DNA of 64,000 nt from Sphingopyxis sp. DBS4 (GCF_024628865.1 NZ_CP102388.1:1-64000); one strand, 5' to 3'; shown: positions 26,648 to 35,660, numbered from the stretch's first letter. Translations and numbers: made by a program. The notes: a model not told the origin generated them from the sequence alone.

Positions 26648-27124
26648 CTAGACCGGCAGGGCCAGCAGCGTCGCCACGCGGCTCGTGTCGAAGATCGCGC
26701 GCTTGCTCGCGAACCGCCATCGGCCGTCGAGGCGAACGGCGCGATCGACATAGCGGCCGGCCTGATAGATCTTCGTCTCGCCTTCGAGGCCGGTCGACAT
26801 GACCAGGTAGTTCGCGGTGAACTCGACCTCATCGCCCTGATGGCGCGAAATCTTCAGTCCCGACACGAAATGGCGGTAGATCGTCGGCGGGTAGATGTTC
26901 GCGTTCCGCAAGGCTGTGACACGATCGCGCAGCATGTGCTTGTTCTCGCACCGGATCAGCGGCGCCGGGAGGTCGAAATCCACATTCTCTTTGGGGATGA
27001 TCTCATAGAGGCAATCGTCGGTGAAATGGTCCGGCCAAGCCTCCAGATCGTCATTGTCGATCGTCTCGACATAGGAATCGAGCAGCTCCTGGATCTCCGA
27101 GCGCAGTGCGATCGCCTGGTTCAT
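26648..27124 (-). CDS. Ring-hydroxylating oxygenase beta subunit
   Basis: This 158-residue protein of the SnoaL-like/NTF2-fold small-subunit family has EIQELLDSYVETIDNDDLEAWPDHFTDDC at the N-terminus and RHFVSGLKI in the middle. It has a structural role in alpha3beta3 Rieske oxygenases. It overlaps the alpha-subunit stop by 4 bp. The genes correspond in order to and/nag/cad-type oxygenases. Confidence 0.9.
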   Translation of the reverse strand: MNQAIALRSEIQELLDSYVETIDNDDLEAWPDHFTDDCLYEIIPKENVDFDLPAPLIRCENKHMLRDRVTALRNANIYPPTIYRHFVSGLKISRHQGDEVEFTANYLVMSTGLEGETKIYQAGRYVDRAVRLDGRWRFASKRAIFDTSRVATLLALPV

Positions 27125-28416
27125 TGGACATCCTCCACCGGGAGATCCATGATCTTGGCATAGCCCTGCCAGAAGGCGCGGATCATGTGCTCCGATATCG
27201 TCGAGCTTTCGTTCCCTTCGGCGCCGCGCCCCATGTCGAGCACGGAAAAGGCGTTCGGCGCCGTGGCCGTGCCGCGCTGGACCAGCTCGGTCGCCTCAGT
27301 ATCTTCCATGGAGATGTAGCCGGCGGGGCCGACCAGATTGGCTTGCTTGATGCGGAGCGCGCGTAGCTCCGGCGTGTCGTCCTCGTAGCCGAAGAAGTGA
27401 AATACCAGTTCGAAGTTGCTCGGACCCTTGGGCAGGAGCTGCCTCGCGCAGAGGGTGTTGTGGATCTGCTGGAGGACAAGCTGGGGGAAGATCGCCTGGA
27501 TGTGGTTGGTCGTCACCTCGTCATATTCTTTGATGAGGCCGAGCACGGAATCATCCTCCAGACGGAAGCCATCGGCGAAGGTGCGGATATTCTGTGCTTT
27601 ATAGGCATCGACCGCTTCGTTTTCGTCGCCCTTGGCGGCGAAGAACACGCTGCTCAGGCCATCGGTGTCAGGCTTGAGAACCAGCTTCGCGCTGACCCGG
27701 TAGATGTTGAAGGTGGTGTGGAACAGGTGAAGGAGGCTGGCGTGATAGGCGTCCTTCACATTCTCGAAATAGAGCTTCCAGTTCGAGCTGGAATATTGCC
27801 GCGTGCAGCCGAGATAGACCACCGGCTTGTGAAAGAGGCGGTCGATATAGGGCCGCATGATCGGACCGAGAAAGTCCGGAAGCGGCACCGCCTCTTCGCT
27901 GAAGGTCGCGAAGACCAGTCCGCGATAGCTGTCGACGCGAAGCTTCTGCAACCCATGGTTGGCGGGCTTGAAGTCGGCCGGCATGCCGCAGGCGCCTTTC
28001 TGGCCACGGCGGAACGGGACGCCGATCAGATCGCCATTGGGCGCGTAGCTCCACTGATGATAGACACAATCATGCGTCTGGGCGTTGCCGCGATTGGCGC
28101 GGCACACTTCCGCGCCGCGATGGGCGCAGCGATTGACCCAGGCGGCGAGGCTGCCGTCCGCGCAGCGCGTCATGACCACCGGCGTGTCGCCGACAAAGGT
28201 GCGCTTGAAATCGTGCGGGTTCGGGATTTCGGCTTCGAGTCCGAGGAAGTTCCACACAGGCCCGCGGAAGATGCGCTCCTGCTCTCGATCGTAGATTTCC
28301 TGACTGCTGAACACAGTATAAGGAACGCGAGAACCATCGTTCCTTGGAAAAGTAAGTGCTTCGGCGTTCACAAGTCCCACTGGCTTTGTTGCATAATGAA
28401 CATACTGGATTCTCAT
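27121..28416 (-). CDS. Rieske oxygenase alpha subunit (anthranilate/salicylate/phenoxyacetate type)
   Basis: This is a terminal oxygenase large subunit of 431 residues from ATG 28416. The Rieske cluster ligands are C97-x-H99 and C117-x2-H120. The mononuclear Fe site is D222-A-Y-H225-x4-H230. The overall sequence, including ISMEDTEATELVQRG, resembles the group with anthranilate dioxygenase AndAc, salicylate 5-hydroxylase NagG and CadA/TftA. The product is presumably a (chloro)catechol for tfdC; the substrate is undetermined. GTG 28371 (with GGGA upstream) is an alternative start. The open frame further upstream is the antisense strand of IS6100. Confidence 0.88.
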   Translation of the reverse strand: MRIQYVHYATKPVGLVNAEALTFPRNDGSRVPYTVFSSQEIYDREQERIFRGPVWNFLGLEAEIPNPHDFKRTFVGDTPVVMTRCADGSLAAWVNRCAHRGAEVCRANRGNAQTHDCVYHQWSYAPNGDLIGVPFRRGQKGACGMPADFKPANHGLQKLRVDSYRGLVFATFSEEAVPLPDFLGPIMRPYIDRLFHKPVVYLGCTRQYSSSNWKLYFENVKDAYHASLLHLFHTTFNIYRVSAKLVLKPDTDGLSSVFFAAKGDENEAVDAYKAQNIRTFADGFRLEDDSVLGLIKEYDEVTTNHIQAIFPQLVLQQIHNTLCARQLLPKGPSNFELVFHFFGYEDDTPELRALRIKQANLVGPAGYISMEDTEATELVQRGTATAPNAFSVLDMGRGAEGNESSTISEHMIRAFWQGYAKIMDLPVEDVQ

Positions 28417-28476
28417 GAGGAATCGGATGTCATAGGTGGGCGGGATGCCCAGACCCACGCCACCGAAGTATCGCAC

Positions 28477-28488
28477 GACCAATTGGTC
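28477..28488. promoter_or_regulatory. Palindrome upstream of the oxygenase alpha gene
   Basis: GACCAATTGGTC is a perfect 12-bp palindrome 61 bp before the alpha-subunit ATG. A related TCAATTGGTCA lies 19-29 bp before the MarR gene at 31931. It is a candidate MarR operator. Confidence 0.5.
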
Positions 28489-28529
28489 CGAATATAACGC
28501 TGCCTTGAAGAACCGTGGTTCGCTGGATG

Positions 28530-29409
28530 GGCTCTGTTGCAAAAATCGTGAAGCTTGAGCATGCTTGGCGGAGATTGGACGGACGGAACGATGACGGATT
28601 TCAAGTGGCGCCATTTCCAGGGTGATGTGATCCTGTGGGCGGTGCGCTGGTATTGTCGCTATCCGATCAGCTATCGCGACCTTGAGGAAATGCTGGCGGA
28701 ACGCGGCATTTCGGTCGACCATACGACGATCTATCGCTGGGTCCAGTGCTACGCCCCGGAGATGGAGAAGCGGCTGCGCTGGTTCTGGCGGCGTGGCTTT
28801 GATCCGAGCTGGCGCCTGGATGAAACCTACGTCAAGGTGCGGGGCAAGTGGACCTACCTGTACCGGGCAGTCGACAAGCGGGGCGACACGATCGATTTCT
28901 ACCTGTCGCCGACCCGCAGCGCCAAGGCAGCGAAGCGGTTCCTGGGCAAGGCCCTGCGAGGCCTGAAGCACTGGGAAAAGCCTGCCACGCTCAATACCGA
29001 CAAAGCGCCGAGCTATGGTGCAGCGATCACCGAATTGAAGCGCGAAGGAAAGCTGGACCGGGAGACGGCCCACCGGCAGGTGAAGTATCTCAATAACGTG
29101 ATCGAGGCCGATCACGGAAAGCTCAAGATACTGATCAAGCCGGTGCGCGGTTTCAAATCGATCCCCACGGCCTATGCCACGATCAAGGGATTCGAAGTCA
29201 TGCGAGCCCTGCGCAAAGGACAGGCTCGCCCCTGGTGCCTGCAGCCCGGCATCAGGGGCGAGGTGCGCCTTGTGGAGAGAGCTTTTGGCATTGGGCCCTC
29301 GGCGCTGACGGAGGCCATGGGCATGCTCAACCACCATTTCGCAGCAGCCGCCTGATCGGCGCAGAGCGACAGCCTACCTCTGACTGCCGCCAATCTTTGC
29401 AACAGAGCC
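28530..29409 (+). mobile_element. IS6100 copy 2 (880 bp), first of a tandem pair
   Basis: This is a complete element with both 14-bp ends. It abuts copy 3 with no spacer. Left flank GCTGGATG is the remnant upstream region of the oxygenase alpha gene. Confidence 0.97.
28591..29355 (+). CDS. tnpA: IS6100 transposase (copy 2)
   Basis: The protein is identical to the other three IS6100 transposases in the window and appears complete, with the same DDE landmarks (RLDETYVKV, NTDKAPSYG, EADHGKLK). It lies in the left element of the tandem pair, whose two ends are intact. Confidence 0.95.
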   Translation: MTDFKWRHFQGDVILWAVRWYCRYPISYRDLEEMLAERGISVDHTTIYRWVQCYAPEMEKRLRWFWRRGFDPSWRLDETYVKVRGKWTYLYRAVDKRGDTIDFYLSPTRSAKAAKRFLGKALRGLKHWEKPATLNTDKAPSYGAAITELKREGKLDRETAHRQVKYLNNVIEADHGKLKILIKPVRGFKSIPTAYATIKGFEVMRALRKGQARPWCLQPGIRGEVRLVERAFGIGPSALTEAMGMLNHHFAAAA

Positions 29410-30285
29410 CTGTTGCAAAAATCGTGAAGCTTGAGCATGCTTGGCGGAGATTGGACGGACGGAACGATGACGGATTTCAAGTGGCGCCATTTCCAGGGTG
29501 ATGTGATCCTGTGGGCGGTGCGCTGGTATTGTCGCTATCCGATCAGCTATCGCGACCTTGAGGAAATGCTGGCGGAACGCGGCATTTCGGTCGACCATAC
29601 GACGATCTATCGCTGGGTCCAGTGCTACGCCCCGGAGATGGAGAAGCGGCTGCGCTGGTTCTGGCGGCGTGGCTTTGATCCGAGCTGGCGCCTGGATGAA
29701 ACCTACGTCAAGGTGCGGGGCAAGTGGACCTACCTGTACCGGGCAGTCGACAAGCGGGGCGACACGATCGATTTCTACCTGTCGCCGACCCGCAGCGCCA
29801 AGGCAGCGAAGCGGTTCCTGGGCAAGGCCCTGCGAGGCCTGAAGCACTGGGAAAAGCCTGCCACGCTCAATACCGACAAAGCGCCGAGCTATGGTGCAGC
29901 GATCACCGAATTGAAGCGCGAAGGAAAGCTGGACCGGGAGACGGCCCACCGGCAGGTGAAGTATCTCAATAACGTGATCGAGGCCGATCACGGAAAGCTC
30001 AAGATACTGATCAAGCCGGTGCGCGGTTTCAAATCGATCCCCACGGCCTATGCCACGATCAAGGGATTCGAAGTCATGCGAGCCCTGCGCAAAGGACAGG
30101 CTCGCCCCTGGTGCCTGCAGCCCGGCATCAGGGGCGAGGTGCGCCTTGTGGAGAGAGCTTTTGGCATTGGGCCCTCGGCGCTGACGGAGGCCATGGGCAT
30201 GCTCAACCACCATTTCGCAGCAGCCGCCTGATCGGCGCAGAGCGACAGCCTACCTCTGACTGCCGCCAATCTTTGCAACAGAGCC
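29410..30285 (+). mobile_element. IS6100 copy 3 (876 bp), left end missing 4 bp
   Basis: The element starts directly after copy 2 at CTGTTGCAAAA; the first four bases (GGCT) of the left inverted repeat are absent. The right end is complete at 30285. The junction reads AACAGAGCC|CTGTTGC. The two copies form a head-to-tail dimer with a damaged internal end. Confidence 0.95.
29467..30231 (+). CDS. tnpA: IS6100 transposase (copy 3)
   Basis: This is an intact reading frame identical to the other copies. Its own left inverted repeat is shortened by 4 bp, so mobility would depend on the outer left end at 28530 together with the right end at 30285. Confidence 0.95.
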   Translation: MTDFKWRHFQGDVILWAVRWYCRYPISYRDLEEMLAERGISVDHTTIYRWVQCYAPEMEKRLRWFWRRGFDPSWRLDETYVKVRGKWTYLYRAVDKRGDTIDFYLSPTRSAKAAKRFLGKALRGLKHWEKPATLNTDKAPSYGAAITELKREGKLDRETAHRQVKYLNNVIEADHGKLKILIKPVRGFKSIPTAYATIKGFEVMRALRKGQARPWCLQPGIRGEVRLVERAFGIGPSALTEAMGMLNHHFAAAA

Positions 30286-30392
30286 AAATGGATCTCGACC
30301 GAGGCGCGCCGACCCCTCAGCTGCGGCGATGGTTGGACCTTCTTCAGCAGCGCGAGTCCTTTCGCGAATATGTGATGATCGAATTGTCATGA
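30286..30392 (+). pseudogene. C-terminal remnant of a glutathione S-transferase-like gene
   Basis: The 34-residue open frame ends TPQLRRWLDLLQQRESFREYVMIELS, which resembles the C-terminal helix of glutathione S-transferases. It is cut by the IS6100 right end. Its TGA overlaps the ATG of the maleylacetate reductase (ATGA), so the two were translationally coupled. GST-type dehalogenases do occur beside maleylacetate reductases in chlorinated-aromatic pathways. Confidence 0.5.
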
Positions 30393-31456
30393 TCGACTTC
30401 ATTCACCAGTTTAAAGCCCAGCGGGTGCTGTTCGGCAGCGGCGTGCTGGACCGGGTCGCAGACGAGCTGGCGGCACTCGCCGTCAAGCGAACAGTCATTC
30501 TCACCACGCCGGAACAGGTGCAATCGGGTGAAGCTATTGCTCGCCGGATCGGCACGCCTGCGGTTGGTCATCTGCCGGTGGCAAGAATGCACACGCCGGT
30601 CGAAATCACAACCGATGCGATGGCGACCGCGCGCGCCTTGGGCGCGGACTCTGTTTTGAGTATCGGCGGCGGGTCGACGATCGGCCTCGGCAAGGCGCTG
30701 TCGATAAGAACAGGCTGGCCGCATCTCACGATCCCCACTACCTATTCGGGGTCGGAAATGACCCCGATTCTCGGCGAGACCGAGGGTGGCCAAAAGACCA
30801 CGCGGCGCGATGACGCGATCCTGCCAGCGACGGTTATTTACGATGTCGACCTGACGCGGACATTACCCCAAGCGGCACGGATCACGAGCGGAATGAATGC
30901 GCTCGCTCACGCCGTCGAGGCGCTTTATGCCCCCGATGCGACGCCGGTCATCGATTTGATGGCGGTGGAGGGGATTCGCCTGATGCTTCCGGCGCTGACG
31001 CGGCTGGGCGAGTTATCGGGCGATGGTCAGGCGCTCGCCGATCTCTTCCGTGGCGCTTGGTTATGTGGTGCGTGTCTGGGCGCAACCACCATGGGCCTGC
31101 ATCACAAGCTGGCTCATGTATTGGGCGGCAGTTTCGACTTGCCCCATGCCGAGCTGCATACCGTGCTCATCCCCCATGTTTTGGCATTCAATGCGTCAAG
31201 CATACCGGACATCGATCGTCGAATTAGAATGGCTCTCGGCTGCGACGCCGAGCCCGGTGGCTTTTTGTTCGACCAAATCGCCGCTTTGGGCGGACCGACC
31301 CGTTTGAAGGATATCGGCATGCCCGAGGAGGGTATCGCCCGTGCCGTGGTGCAAGCCACTGCCAACCCCTATGCCAATCCCCGCACCCCCGATGCCATCG
31401 CCATCGAGGCTTTGCTGCGCCGGGCATGGGGCGGCGATCGCCCGGTCGCCGAATGA
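30389..31456 (+). CDS. tfdF: Maleylacetate reductase (TfdF-like), copy 2
   Basis: This 355-residue Fe-ADH-like reductase has SIGGGSTIGLGKALSIRTG, PTTYSGSEMTPILGETEGG and GLHHKLAHVLGGSFDLPHAELH. It is clearly homologous to but diverged from the copy at 23961, so it is a second acquisition rather than a recent duplication. It appears intact. It belongs to the decayed second chlorocatechol segment. Confidence 0.92.
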   Translation: MIDFIHQFKAQRVLFGSGVLDRVADELAALAVKRTVILTTPEQVQSGEAIARRIGTPAVGHLPVARMHTPVEITTDAMATARALGADSVLSIGGGSTIGLGKALSIRTGWPHLTIPTTYSGSEMTPILGETEGGQKTTRRDDAILPATVIYDVDLTRTLPQAARITSGMNALAHAVEALYAPDATPVIDLMAVEGIRLMLPALTRLGELSGDGQALADLFRGAWLCGACLGATTMGLHHKLAHVLGGSFDLPHAELHTVLIPHVLAFNASSIPDIDRRIRMALGCDAEPGGFLFDQIAALGGPTRLKDIGMPEEGIARAVVQATANPYANPRTPDAIAIEALLRRAWGGDRPVAE

Positions 31457-31466
31457 AAGGAATTCG

Positions 31467-31810
31467 ATGCCGCTGCTCGTAAATAGGGCCGACATCGGGG
31501 AGGCCCGAGCCGAAGCGCTGACGGACCCCCATAGCTATCTGCGAGACGGGGCAATAAACCTGCTAATCGGTAGCGCGATATTGGACGCCGGAAACGGGCA
31601 AGGCGGTTCGCGCCAGGTCATCGACGCCACTTTCCTAAATGAGGCCGGGCGGTTGCCGACGATGATCCTCTGACCCATGCCGGAACCATGGAACGACATC
31701 AAACGCCGGCCCTCGCGAACCGCTCTCTACGATCGCCGTTACGTTCTCGGAACGCCTGCAGCAAGCGACCCAATGCCGGACCAGGCACCGCGGACGGTTA
31801 ACCAACTATC
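31467..31810 (+). pseudogene. Frameshifted yciI-like gene
   Basis: Frame 31467-31673 encodes the N-terminal part (SYLRDGAINLLIGSAILD), then hits TGA. The expected DDDPLTHAGT block is readable in a neighbouring frame just before and across the stop. The original frame then resumes with RTALYDRRYVLGTPAASDPMPDQ, matching the intact homologue at 20844-21188 (VFNRGYVLGTPEAG). Two compensating frameshifts best explain this. It follows tfdF2 by 10 bp. Confidence 0.7.
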
Positions 31811-31901
31811 GCATCTCATCTGGCGATATTCGCTGTATGGTCTCGTCCATCACAGATTCGCTCCAACTTACCATATTCTTGCGAGGGCGAAGCCTTCTGC
31901 C

Positions 31902-31912
31902 TCAATTGGTCA
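31902..31912. promoter_or_regulatory. Candidate MarR operator before marR
   Basis: TCAATTGGTCA shares the CAATTGGTC core with the palindrome before the oxygenase alpha gene (28477-28488). It lies 19 bp before the marR start, fitting autoregulation. Confidence 0.4.
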
Positions 31913-31930
31913 CATCGCATCGGATTATGA

Positions 31931-32407
31931 ATGGCGACAAGTATAAACACAGATGAAGATTCTTATGAACTTGAAGAGGACAAGTTCAAGATCGAGGAAT
32001 GGCCAATCTACTGGCTAACCCGCGTCGTCAGCCTGTATCTGGCCCAGAGCGAAGGACAGTTGAAGCGGATCGGTCTCGATATACCGAGTTGGCGCGTGCT
32101 CATGTTCCTTGGCAAGGATCATGGCGCAAGCGTCAGCGAGCTCGCCGACCATGCAATTGCCAAACTCTCGACCATGACCAAGATCATCCAGCGCATGCAA
32201 GCAGAAGGACTGGTCGAGTGCAGCCCGCGCGAAAGTGACGGACGCGTGACCGAAGTCAGGCTCACGCCGCTAGGGGTGAAAGCGAGAGCCGACGCCTGGA
32301 GCATTTCGCATCGGGCCTTTGAACGCGCGTTCGGCAATGTTCCGATAGAGGAGACAAAAGCTCTCGTAGCGACACTCACTCAAGTGTTTGGCGCTTTGAA
32401 GCAGTAA
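31931..32407 (+). CDS. MarR-family regulator
   Basis: This 158-residue winged-helix protein has a recognition region HGASVSELADHAIAKLSTMTKIIQRMQAEGLVEC and a wing (SPRESDGRVTEVRLTPLG). It lies between the second pathway segment and a convergent XylR-like regulator. MarR proteins in such islands usually respond to the aromatic substrate or its CoA ester. Its operator may be the CAATTGG motif found here and before the oxygenase gene. Confidence 0.88.
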   Translation: MATSINTDEDSYELEEDKFKIEEWPIYWLTRVVSLYLAQSEGQLKRIGLDIPSWRVLMFLGKDHGASVSELADHAIAKLSTMTKIIQRMQAEGLVECSPRESDGRVTEVRLTPLGVKARADAWSISHRAFERAFGNVPIEETKALVATLTQVFGALKQ

Positions 32408-32513
32408 CAGATACGCAGGCCGCCATCATTCTAATATTGACCTTTGTCCGCTGTCCGTTCCCGTTCGACTATGCCTGACCGGGTGAAGCGTCGCTGGTCG
32501 CTCAATTCTTCGC

Positions 32514-34220
32514 TCAATCGGTCTCGAACAATTTCTTGTAGCGATACGATAGTTGCGCGCGGGTAATGCCTATCAACTTCGCGGCCCGACTCAAGTTCCC
32601 GTTCGAGCGATCGACGGCGCGTCCGATGAGATCGCGTTCGAACCGCTCGAAATCAAAGTCGCGCTCAAGGAGTTCGTCGAGAAGGGCCTCGCCATGATCG
32701 CCCGAATCGTGGGCCGGTCTGCGCTCCGGAATGCCGTTTTTCGACAGGCTGAGAAAGCATGACAATTCGGTCTCGGTTGGTGAGGCGAGGTCGCTGATGC
32801 CGATGATGTCACGTTCGCGCGAAAGGATCATCCCTCGCTCGAGCATGCTTTCAAGTTCGCTGACATTGCCGTGGAAATCGTGCGTTAGCAGGAAGCTCGC
32901 GGCGTCCATGCTGAAGCGCTTCTGACCGCGTTTATACTTGCGGCCGAACCGCTCGTAGAAATGCCGGATTAGATACGGGATGTCGTTCCTGCGCTCGCGG
33001 AGCGACGGAACGATCACCGGAATGACAGCAAGGCGGTAGTAAAGGTCGCCGCGGAACCTGCCGGTACGAAGGGCTTCCGTCAGGTCCCCGTTGGCAGACG
33101 CGACAATGCGCACGTCGACTGGGCGGGCATGGGTCGCTCCCATTCTTTCGACGCTTGCGTTCTGCAGCACGGCCAGCAGCTTCGTCTGCGCCAGATGATC
33201 GAGATGATGCACATCCTCCAGATAAATCGTACCGCCATGCGCGCGCTCGATCTTTCCCTGTCTTCCGGCGCCGGAAGACGATTTTTCAACGCCGAAAAGA
33301 TCGGTGTCGAGCTGCTGGCCTCTTTGCGCAGCGCAGTTGAAGAAGATCAGCTGCTTTCGCGATCTGGCACTTTCCTGATGCAATAGGCGTGCGCAGCTCT
33401 TCTTGCCTACGCCGGGCTCGCCAATTAGGAGTACCGAGCAGTCGGTGGGTGCCACCAACTTGATCTGCTGCATCAGTGAAACGAAAGCAGGCGAAATGCC
33501 GACGAGCCGTTCGGGCCTGTCCTCGCCTGACGGCTTGTCGTCGTCGGTTATCTTCCAGCCGCCATCCGCCTCCTCGGCCAGCGTGGCCAATTCGATGTCG
33601 AGGTGCATGTCCGTGACGCCCTTGTCATCCCACTGTTCTGCGGGCCGTGCAACGACGCGGCAGTGGGGAGCGCCCATGGCTTTGCACTCGACTTCTCGAA
33701 AGATGATCGGGCGCCCGAGAAAAGCACTGGTAAACGCCGAGGCGTAGCCGACAAGGGTCCAGCACACCGGCTTTGCGCTCATCCCGTGAAAGTCCAGGTG
33801 CGCTTCGACCTCTGCGGAATTGAGCCAAAGCCATTCCCCGCTGAGATCGCCAGTTTGCTCGTCGACGTCGACGCGTACCGTCTCGACGCCGGCCATTCCC
33901 TCGATCGAGTGAAGAAGCGGACCGGCCATGAAGGCCTCCTTGATGTCCATCAGCGGCTTTGCCTCAGAAGCAACCGCAGCATCGCCCGTCCCCGAAGCAT
34001 ACCCGACGCGAAACAAAACCGTATCGGCAGCGTCGCTGCCAAGCCGGTCGATAAGTTCGCGCCGGAGGCTTGCGAGCGCGGAGAGATGGAGCAGCACCAT
34101 CCGCTGTCCCTGAAGCCAGATCCGCCCCTCCTCGGGATTGAACCGGATTCGGGCCGATAAGCCCTCGATGTTGAACCGTGCGATCGTGCTGGGTTCCGGT
34201 GCTTGGGTCGCGCTGGCCAT
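32514..34220 (-). CDS. XylR/DmpR-like NtrC-family regulator with degenerate sigma54 loop
   Basis: This 568-residue regulator has an N-terminal XylR_N aromatic-sensing domain (residues 20-120) and a V4R domain (about 130-195, VECKAMGAPHCRVVAR). An AAA+ domain follows (about 238-470; Walker A GEPGVGKKS at 267-275) with a Fis-type HTH at the C-terminus (LSRAAKLIGITRAQLSYRYKKL). The GAFTGA motif is replaced by SSSGAG in a loop about 3 residues short. Walker B reads IYLEDV instead of the usual LDE order. ATG 34220 has GGGACGAG upstream. The longer open frame to 35426 is a shadow of the receptor gene. Confidence 0.87.
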   Translation of the reverse strand: MASATQAPEPSTIARFNIEGLSARIRFNPEEGRIWLQGQRMVLLHLSALASLRRELIDRLGSDAADTVLFRVGYASGTGDAAVASEAKPLMDIKEAFMAGPLLHSIEGMAGVETVRVDVDEQTGDLSGEWLWLNSAEVEAHLDFHGMSAKPVCWTLVGYASAFTSAFLGRPIIFREVECKAMGAPHCRVVARPAEQWDDKGVTDMHLDIELATLAEEADGGWKITDDDKPSGEDRPERLVGISPAFVSLMQQIKLVAPTDCSVLLIGEPGVGKKSCARLLHQESARSRKQLIFFNCAAQRGQQLDTDLFGVEKSSSGAGRQGKIERAHGGTIYLEDVHHLDHLAQTKLLAVLQNASVERMGATHARPVDVRIVASANGDLTEALRTGRFRGDLYYRLAVIPVIVPSLRERRNDIPYLIRHFYERFGRKYKRGQKRFSMDAASFLLTHDFHGNVSELESMLERGMILSRERDIIGISDLASPTETELSCFLSLSKNGIPERRPAHDSGDHGEALLDELLERDFDFERFERDLIGRAVDRSNGNLSRAAKLIGITRAQLSYRYKKLFETD

Positions 34221-34690
34221 TTTCTCGTCCCGACATTTTATGTTTCCGCCGCCAGTTTGAGGTGCAGCCGGGAGGAAATCAATCGAGATAGTCGCGCGTT
34301 GGCTCCACCTCATCATTTGATCAAGTTCTGGGAGGAGGAATTTCATCAAATCGCAAACTATGCTGCAATGCAGCACGAGCCTTGGGGCGTCGAAGAGACT
34401 ATATTTAATCGTTATATCAAAAGGTTGATTAAAATTTCGGCGAAAATGAAAAGCGGCTTTGAGGCATGCGCCATTCCGCAGAATAATTTCGGTGATGGGA
34501 CGGCGGGTCCCGCCAAGGGAGAGAAACGTGGTCTTAAGTCCACTCAACGTGGCACCGTGCCGGAACTCCGCGATGCGCATGTCGACATCGCGCGAAGGGG
34601 GCGGGCTAGCATCCGCCCCACCGCGCTCAGGCGCGACTTCGAATTCATTCTTGGCGACCCGCTCTTGATCGTCGAGCGTCTCTCGCCGCG
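34221..34690. other. Intergenic region with TTGATCAA-type inverted repeats
   Basis: No gene is supported. ATTTGATCAA (34315-34324) and TTTCATCAAAT (34341-34351) form an imperfect inverted repeat resembling DmpR/XylR upstream activating sequences. A further GTTGATTAAAATT lies downstream. They may bind the regulator starting at 34220. The junction with the receptor fragment is near 34690. Confidence 0.4.
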
Positions 34691-35660
34691 AAGCGAATAC
34701 AAGCTCGCAGGCTGCTATGACGCAAACGGAAACGTCACGCCGGATGCGCCGATCGCCGGACCGGGATCGCCATCGTGCCGGGTCGCAATCGGCTATCCCA
34801 GCGATGCCAACCCGCTGCGCTTCTACCCCGGCGGAATCAATCGCCTGACGTTCAATAACTTCTCGCCGAAGCTCGGCGTGCAGGTCCACCCGAGCGACGA
34901 CATCATGATCTATGGTTCGTGGTCGAAGGGCTACAAAACGGGTGGCTGGACGACGCGCTTCACGACCCCCCAGACCGCCGCTGCGAGTTACGAACCGGAG
35001 AAGGCGACGACCTTCGAACTGGGAGTCAAATCGACTCTCCTCGATCGGCACCTTCAACTCAACGCCGCCGTATTCACCACCAAATATTCCGGCATTCAGC
35101 TGAACTATCAGGTCGGGACGTCGCCGACGATCGACAATGTCGGCGATGCGCGCATCAAGGGCTTCGAGATCGAGGCCAATGCGGTGCCGTTCGACGGCTT
35201 CTCGATCAACGCGTCGGTTGGGTATCTCGACGCCTACTACACACGGCTCGACCCGGCCGTCGCGGTCACGAGCGGTGCGATCGCCGGATTTCAGGCCGGG
35301 GCACTGGTCGGCGGCGAACTTCCCAAGACGCCGGAGTGGAAGATCAACGTCAGTCCGCGCCTCGAACTGCCGCTTGCAGGCGGGGCCAAGATCACGCTTC
35401 TCGGAGATTGGACCTATACCGCCCACATGTGGAACAATGTCGAGCGGACTCTCGTGCTGTACCGCCCGTCCACGAACCTGTTCAATGCCAGCATAGCTTT
35501 CGAGGATGCCTCGAGCCGCTATACGGTTACGCTCGGCGGTACGAACCTGTCGAACGAACGCTATCTCTCGTCGGGAAGCGCTATCGCGGCTTCGGGCGCC
35601 ATCTCGGGCGTCTATAGCCGGCCCCGTGAATGGTATCTCCGGTTCGGGTTCAACTTCTAG
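34691..35660 (+). pseudogene. TonB-dependent receptor, C-terminal fragment
   Basis: About 322 residues of the beta-barrel remain: YGSWSKGYKTGGW, ATTFELGVKSTLLDRHLQLNAAVF, GFEIEANAVPFDGF, and the terminal motif PREWYLRFGFNF ending in aromatic Phe. The N-terminal plug and signal peptide are missing, and homology begins near SEYKLAGCYD. It could be the other half of the receptor whose N-terminus is at 18.3-18.9 kb, or a different receptor. It is not functional alone. Confidence 0.8.

Noticed and set aside
27121..29337. Long 738-residue minus-strand frame covering the oxygenase alpha gene and IS6100
   Set aside because: The N-terminal half is the antisense of IS6100 and occurs at the other copies too; the real oxygenase starts at 28416 or 28371.
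32514..35426. 970-residue minus-strand frame
   Set aside because: Only 32514-34220 shows regulator domains; the extension is antisense to the receptor fragment and intergenic DNA, and a good Shine-Dalgarno supports ATG 34220.
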